The notes beneath the pieces were generated by a model that had not been told where the DNA came from, searched no databases, and worked only from the letters and a program-made list of their open reading frames with translations. 64,000 nt of DNA from positions 114,318,838-114,382,837 of the forward strand of contig OY282558.1 of the NCBI GenBank assembly GCA_958295665.1, written 5' to 3'. Both the position numbers and the translations under genes were made by a program. Origin of the DNA: Tipula vernalis. Its lineage: Eukaryota; Arthropoda; Insecta; Diptera; Tipulidae. Below, one piece after another: positions 60,060 through 64,000 of the stretch (position 1 is its first letter; the number at the start of each line of letters is the position of its first letter).

Positions 60060-60219
60060 GTAATAGCCCAGTGTTTATTGTCAGTGAAAATAAGAATTCT
60101 AGTTAGTTTGGAATTCATGAAAAGTTATTTGTTAACGAAAACTAATTGTAATTTGTGTTAGAAAGTTCTGTGTTAACTAAACAAAATTTTAACAAACAAC
60201 AAAAGTACGAAATTTCTGT

Positions 60220-60575
60220 CGTCGGTTGAGCGGTTGGTTAAAAGCCCGGGAAAATTATGCAACATGGAAATTCGCCATGACAAGATACTTACGAGTATAT
60301 TGACCATTGAAAAGCTGTTGTTGGAACTGAAACGGATCATAATAAAATAACAAAGGCTCGAACGGCTATCATTTTGGCGCATAGATCCAAGTAACTACGT
60401 TCACGTAGAGGGTGCAACAACAGTGATGCAATCAAAGCTAAATTGTTGCAAGAAATACCGTTGACAAATAATGGAAATGCGTTCCTCAATAGCAACAAAA
60501 AGGGTCAGCGCAAAACAAATGGTGCAAGCATTCGTTTCTATATCTGCAATAAAAAAGTCCACAAAAAAGGGTAAT
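60220..60575 (+). pseudogene. Copia Gag remnant
   Basis: In broken frames, WLKARENYATWKFAMTRYLR (about 60238) is the conserved start of copia Gag. Near 60505-60575, GQRKTNGASIRFYICNKKVH is the start of the CCHC zinc knuckle, with His in place and the last Cys lost. The middle of Gag is deleted. It is a different copia lineage from the one upstream, judging by the Gag sequence. Confidence 0.75.
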
Positions 60576-60600
60576 GATTCTTTTTAACGGGAAATTGATG

Positions 60601-61226
60601 ACAATGGGTATGTATGTATGACATGCTGTAAGCGGAAGCACTCACGTCAGCCCTTTAACATTTGGAGGTGATTCATATTGACTTAGCGGGAAAAGGCGAA
60701 TTTAAGCCACTTGAGAATTTTTGACGTAAAAAATTGACACAAAATCGTGTGAGCTAATTTTAATCGGATACAGTGAAGGATAAAGGAAGGCAAATACAAA
60801 TTCCAAATTTTTATTAACATAATAAATGTTTCCAACAACTCCATCACTCAATTGTGACATTTTGGCTTGTGATTATGATCACTGCGAATTGAACCTGAGA
60901 CTCCCTTTCTGCCAAACTTTGTATTGGGGGCTTAACCTAATGTCTTGTTTCAAGTTTCCGTAACTTGTTTGGGCCTTTAACAAAATCTAAGAGCACCCAA
61001 TTCTGCTCATCAAAATGTGGCCGTAATCAATTCGCCTAAATGAGATTATGAGAATTGCTATTGAAATAGACTTACATCGCCTAAATGAGGTCATAAGTAG
61101 TAAGCAACAATCTTCATCTAAAATAAGTTTAGTAATGTCCTAGTTACGGCATTGAGAGAAATCATAAAGCAACGAATTTGGTCTACCATTATTGCTTGCT
61201 TGATCGGTAAGGAATATGCCCACATA
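60601..61226. other. Non-coding spacer
   Basis: No motif seen; possibly further decayed copia sequence in the first 200 bases. Confidence 0.4.
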
Positions 61227-62785
61227 CAGCCTTGGCCAAAATTATAAAGCACCCCTCCCAAATTGCAGTATCTACAAAACGAATGAAGACAAAAATTAAA
61301 ACTCAATATTTTTAGGAAATACTTTTTATATTTTATTAATTTTAGTATTTTGTAGGTCCTCCTTTGGCTTTGATGACAGCCAGGACTCTTTTATTCATCG
61401 ACCGTACTAATTTTTCGCAGGTGTTTCTCGATATATTTTTCCATTCCTCTGTCAGCGCACGTTTGAGGTCTTCCTTTGAAGTCATACTGCGATCCTTGAT
61501 TTTTTTTTTTTAAAATTGACCACAAATTTTCAATGGGATTTATGTCTGGTGACTGGGCGGGCCAGTCCATGACTCGAATTTGTTTTTTTCGAAACCAACT
61601 CATCGTAACGCGGGAAGTATGGCAGGGGGCATTATCCTGTTGATCAATTATCGAAGAACTATCCGTTTCCCCAAAGATTTGCCGAATTGAGGCATTCAAT
61701 GCAGCCTCGAGGACGGTAACATAGTTGGTACTGTTCATCGGACCCTCACAAAACAACAGTTTTCCCACCCCTGATGATGCCATACAACCCCACACCATCA
61801 GTTTACCCCTCCATGCTTTACGGTAGGCACTATACAATCAGGATTGTATGCTTCCCCGACTCTTCTTCTTACGATGGTTGCGCCAGGAGTTCCAAAATTC
61901 TATAAGAATTCCATCAAATTTAACATAAATTTCTCTATTAATTCTTTTAAAATACATAGCACAATTTTTTATTTTTTTTTTGACTAATTATTTTTTAATA
62001 TTTATTTTTTATATTTACCTCAAAAGTAGATTCATCTGACCAAACAACTCTCGCCCAATCCACGTCATTCCAATGTTTGTGTTCTCGAGCCCATCTCAAG
62101 CGACTTTTTATGTTGGTAAGTGAGAGCAAAGGTTTTTTTCTTGCTTTACAACCTTTCAATCCAGCTTGCAGGAGCCTTCTTCTAACGGTCCGTGCCGAAA
62201 TGTGAACTTCTTGTTCTGTTAAATGCTCTGCAGCTATCTCAGCAGATGTTTTTCTTCGGTTTTTGAGAGATTTTCGCACAATTTGTCGATCATCTCTTAC
62301 CGAAGTGATACGATTTCTGCCTGAGCGTAGTTTATAGGCATAGTCCCCGGTTTCTTTAACCCTTTTCAATGTAGATTGAACTGCTCCACGAGAGCATTTT
62401 AATTTTTGGGATATTTTAATTTGGCTTACACTCTGGGAATCCAACAACACAATTTGTGCCCTTATTCCTTCACTGAGTTGGCACGCTTTAGGCATAATTA
62501 TCACAAACACACTTTTTTCTCAAAAAACTTACGAAAACTTTTTTTGATTTAAAACACTTTATGTGAAGACTGCACACGATCAAATACAAAACTAAAATAA
62601 AAAAATTTTACGACGCTACAACTTCTTGTTAAGAACCTAAAACAAAACAAAAATTGGTGATTTTCAATAATTAAGGGTCGCATTCGGTGGGATGACTCGT
62701 TCGTTAACACCCATTGTTTAGAAAGACATAATATTAATATATAATGCTAATAGATAGGGGTGCTTTATATTTTTGGCCAAGGCTG
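61227..62785 (-). mobile_element. Tc1-like DNA transposon, nearly complete
   Basis: Terminal inverted repeats of 30 bp (CAGCCTTGGCCAAAAWTATA..., one mismatch) lie at 61227-61256 and 62756-62785, flanked by TA (61225-61226, 62786-62787). The length is 1559 bp. It carries one minus-strand DD34E transposase with an apparent intron and two single-base frameshifts. It is among the least decayed elements in the window. Confidence 0.95.
61342..62495 (-). pseudogene. Tc1-like DD34E transposase with apparent intron
   Basis: The start MPKACQLSEGIRAQIVLLD at 62495 is chosen over the upstream in-frame ATG (62510) because it matches the usual Tc1 opening. Two helix-turn-helix domains follow (VSQIKISQKLKCSRGAVQST; ISARTVRRRLLQAGLKGCKA), with a GRNRITSVRD basic hook between them. 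Catalytic blocks: VVWSDESTFE (about 62040), QQDNAPCHTSRVTMSW (about 61640) and WPAQSPDINPIENLWSILK (about 61560). After STFE, a 119-base stretch (62018-61900) begins GTAAAT and ends TTCTTATAG, and removing it restores NFGTPGATIVRRRVGEAYNP in frame. Single-base shifts occur at a G run near 61813 and an A run near 61505. A stop at 61344-61342 follows a GGPTKY end. Confidence 0.92.
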
Positions 62786-64000
62786 TATATGTTAAAAACA
62801 GAATCATCGAAACATCTTGAAACCAAACATTTAACTTGTTGGCGTGATGCTATACGTCAAATTTATGGTACAGTTATACCTTAACGCACTGAATTTTTGA
62901 AAACCAGATAATTTTTGAGTATTTTGGGTTTGTTTAGGCTATTAGATTATTTACTAAAATCCAATAATTTCAAACTATAGAGTCCTTATTCGACTACAGA
63001 CTCCATAATCAGAACTGTTCTGACTAAGCCTCCGTAAACATATTTGGTTTTGATGACTCTTCGTTTCTCAGAATTGAAATAGAGCTCAAATTTCTTCTTT
63101 AAATTGTATATTTGCAATTTATGAAAAATCGAATTAAACATAAAGATCGTTAATTTTATCAGCTAGTAGGCTGACTGTATCAAATATTCCATTCATATAA
63201 TTTTGAAGAATGTCAATCTAAATCACGATTCAGCACATAAGTACATTGACTTTTAATCCAGTCATTAATCCATAAAACGCTATATTAACTCTAACCAACT
63301 ACATGTGTATACATATCTTTATCCGTAAACAGTAATTTTTTCCAGCTCTGATCGTTAATTCCATTTTTTTTATAAACTAATTTACTTTATTAATTTTTGT
63401 TTTTAATTTTATGGTTTATTAATTTACACGAATACACAAAAACCGATAAAATTTAATTGCAACAGCGAATATTATACTGCGGAAACACATTGACTATAAC
63501 CGCACATCTCACCTCACCACCACCGTGCCACTAAAAGGCACAAACTAAAAAAAAACAACGATAAAGTCATGATTTATTTGGCATCATTTCATTGCAGTAT
63601 ATCAAAACTATACAGTTACTATATTGTGAACTAATTATAAATGTAGTTTGGGTATAAAGGGACATGGGTATATCTAATTATAGAAAAGAATACAGCAAAA
63701 ATTCTGTTTTATGTGAATACACATACGTACAAAAAACCGTAGCTAATTATTCATGCTTTTGTGTTAAAAACAATTCGAAAGATCTTGAAAACAAAAAAAA
63801 AAAAAAAAAAAATTTATTGAGTGTGAGAAATATGAGTAATTTCCAAAGAATACATTTCTTATTTTTATTTGTTTATAATTATAATTAAATTGTTACAGTT
63901 AAATAAAATTACGCCGTAATAAATATTGTGTATTGGCACTGCAATAAATTTATTGGCTGAACAATTAAAAATTAGCCGCGCGAGCACACTAATCGCAGAG
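62786..64000. other. Non-coding region to window end
   Basis: AT-rich with a poly-A run at about 63790-63811. The 74-codon ORF at 63664-63888 is A-rich and unconvincing. No sickie exon was recognised here. Confidence 0.45.

Larger units (their letters stand above)
59745..60600 (+). mobile_element. Second copia element, 5' end only
   Basis: A TGTTAGCTG start near 59745, an AT-rich LTR-like stretch with a poly-A-like signal near 59880, the copia primer site at 60046-60059, and a decayed gag start. LTR borders are uncertain because the last bases before the primer site do not read CA. It follows the first copia in the same orientation. Confidence 0.65.

Noticed and set aside
63664..63888. 74-codon plus-strand ORF at window end
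   Set aside because: Lys-run translation of a poly-A tract; no motif.

Overview
The window is strongly AT-rich, intron-poor in coding sequence and packed with decayed transposable elements of arthropod type (LOA and Jockey LINEs, copia and BEL/Pao fragments, Tc1/mariner/D37E, pogo/Tigger, hAT and MITEs). Together with short insect-style introns, TATGTATG/GTGTGT microsatellites and a recognisable neuron-navigator gene, this points to a dipteran, probably a higher fly. No bacterial features, rRNA, tRNA or CRISPR array were seen.

The only host gene I can support is on the minus strand. Three exons (50470-50331, 49969-49849, 42837-41308) have AG/GT borders and reading phases that join without a break. 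The large exon carries neuron-navigator motifs (MLEKLKLFN, a Ser-rich SSSSGFSSARSERS tract, GYCSDGD...GYLSEGG), so I call it the sickie/NAV2 homologue. It is incomplete at both ends: the last exon ends in a split codon at a splice donor, and the first starts after an acceptor. The rest of the window is therefore probably sickie intron, with the transposons as passengers; this is inference.

Layout. 1-852: 3' piece of a mariner-superfamily transposon. 3019-3705: a ~690-bp foldback element. 4527-5640: a hairpin repeat and a mariner pseudogene. 6013-8120: a Harbinger-type MITE next to a Tigger-like element. 12720-13127: a MITE. 15021-17216: a deleted LOA-like LINE with its own MITE insertion. 20130-24300: a broken Jockey LINE. 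25690-26335: an unrecognised broken ORF. 29567-32041: a long-inverted-repeat element that encloses a spliced zinc-finger-like gene and no transposase. 34911-35345: a BEL/Pao fragment. 37544-39540: a pogo-family element with TIRs, a TA duplication and a nearly whole transposase. 41308-50470: sickie exons, with an LOA LINE (43011-47870, 18-bp target duplication) in the 7-kb intron. 52651-56424: a hAT element with a D37E mariner and a second mariner fragment inside it. 56701-60600: two copia 5' ends in tandem. 61227-62785: a nearly whole Tc1-like element with an apparent intron.

Almost all transposon genes are broken. The LOA ORF1 (43425-44585) is the only long transposon ORF that is open throughout. 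The items most worth a second look are the inverted-repeat element at 29.6-32.0 kb, the pogo element's combined inverted and direct end repeats, the intron in the Tc1-like transposase, and the nested hAT locus.
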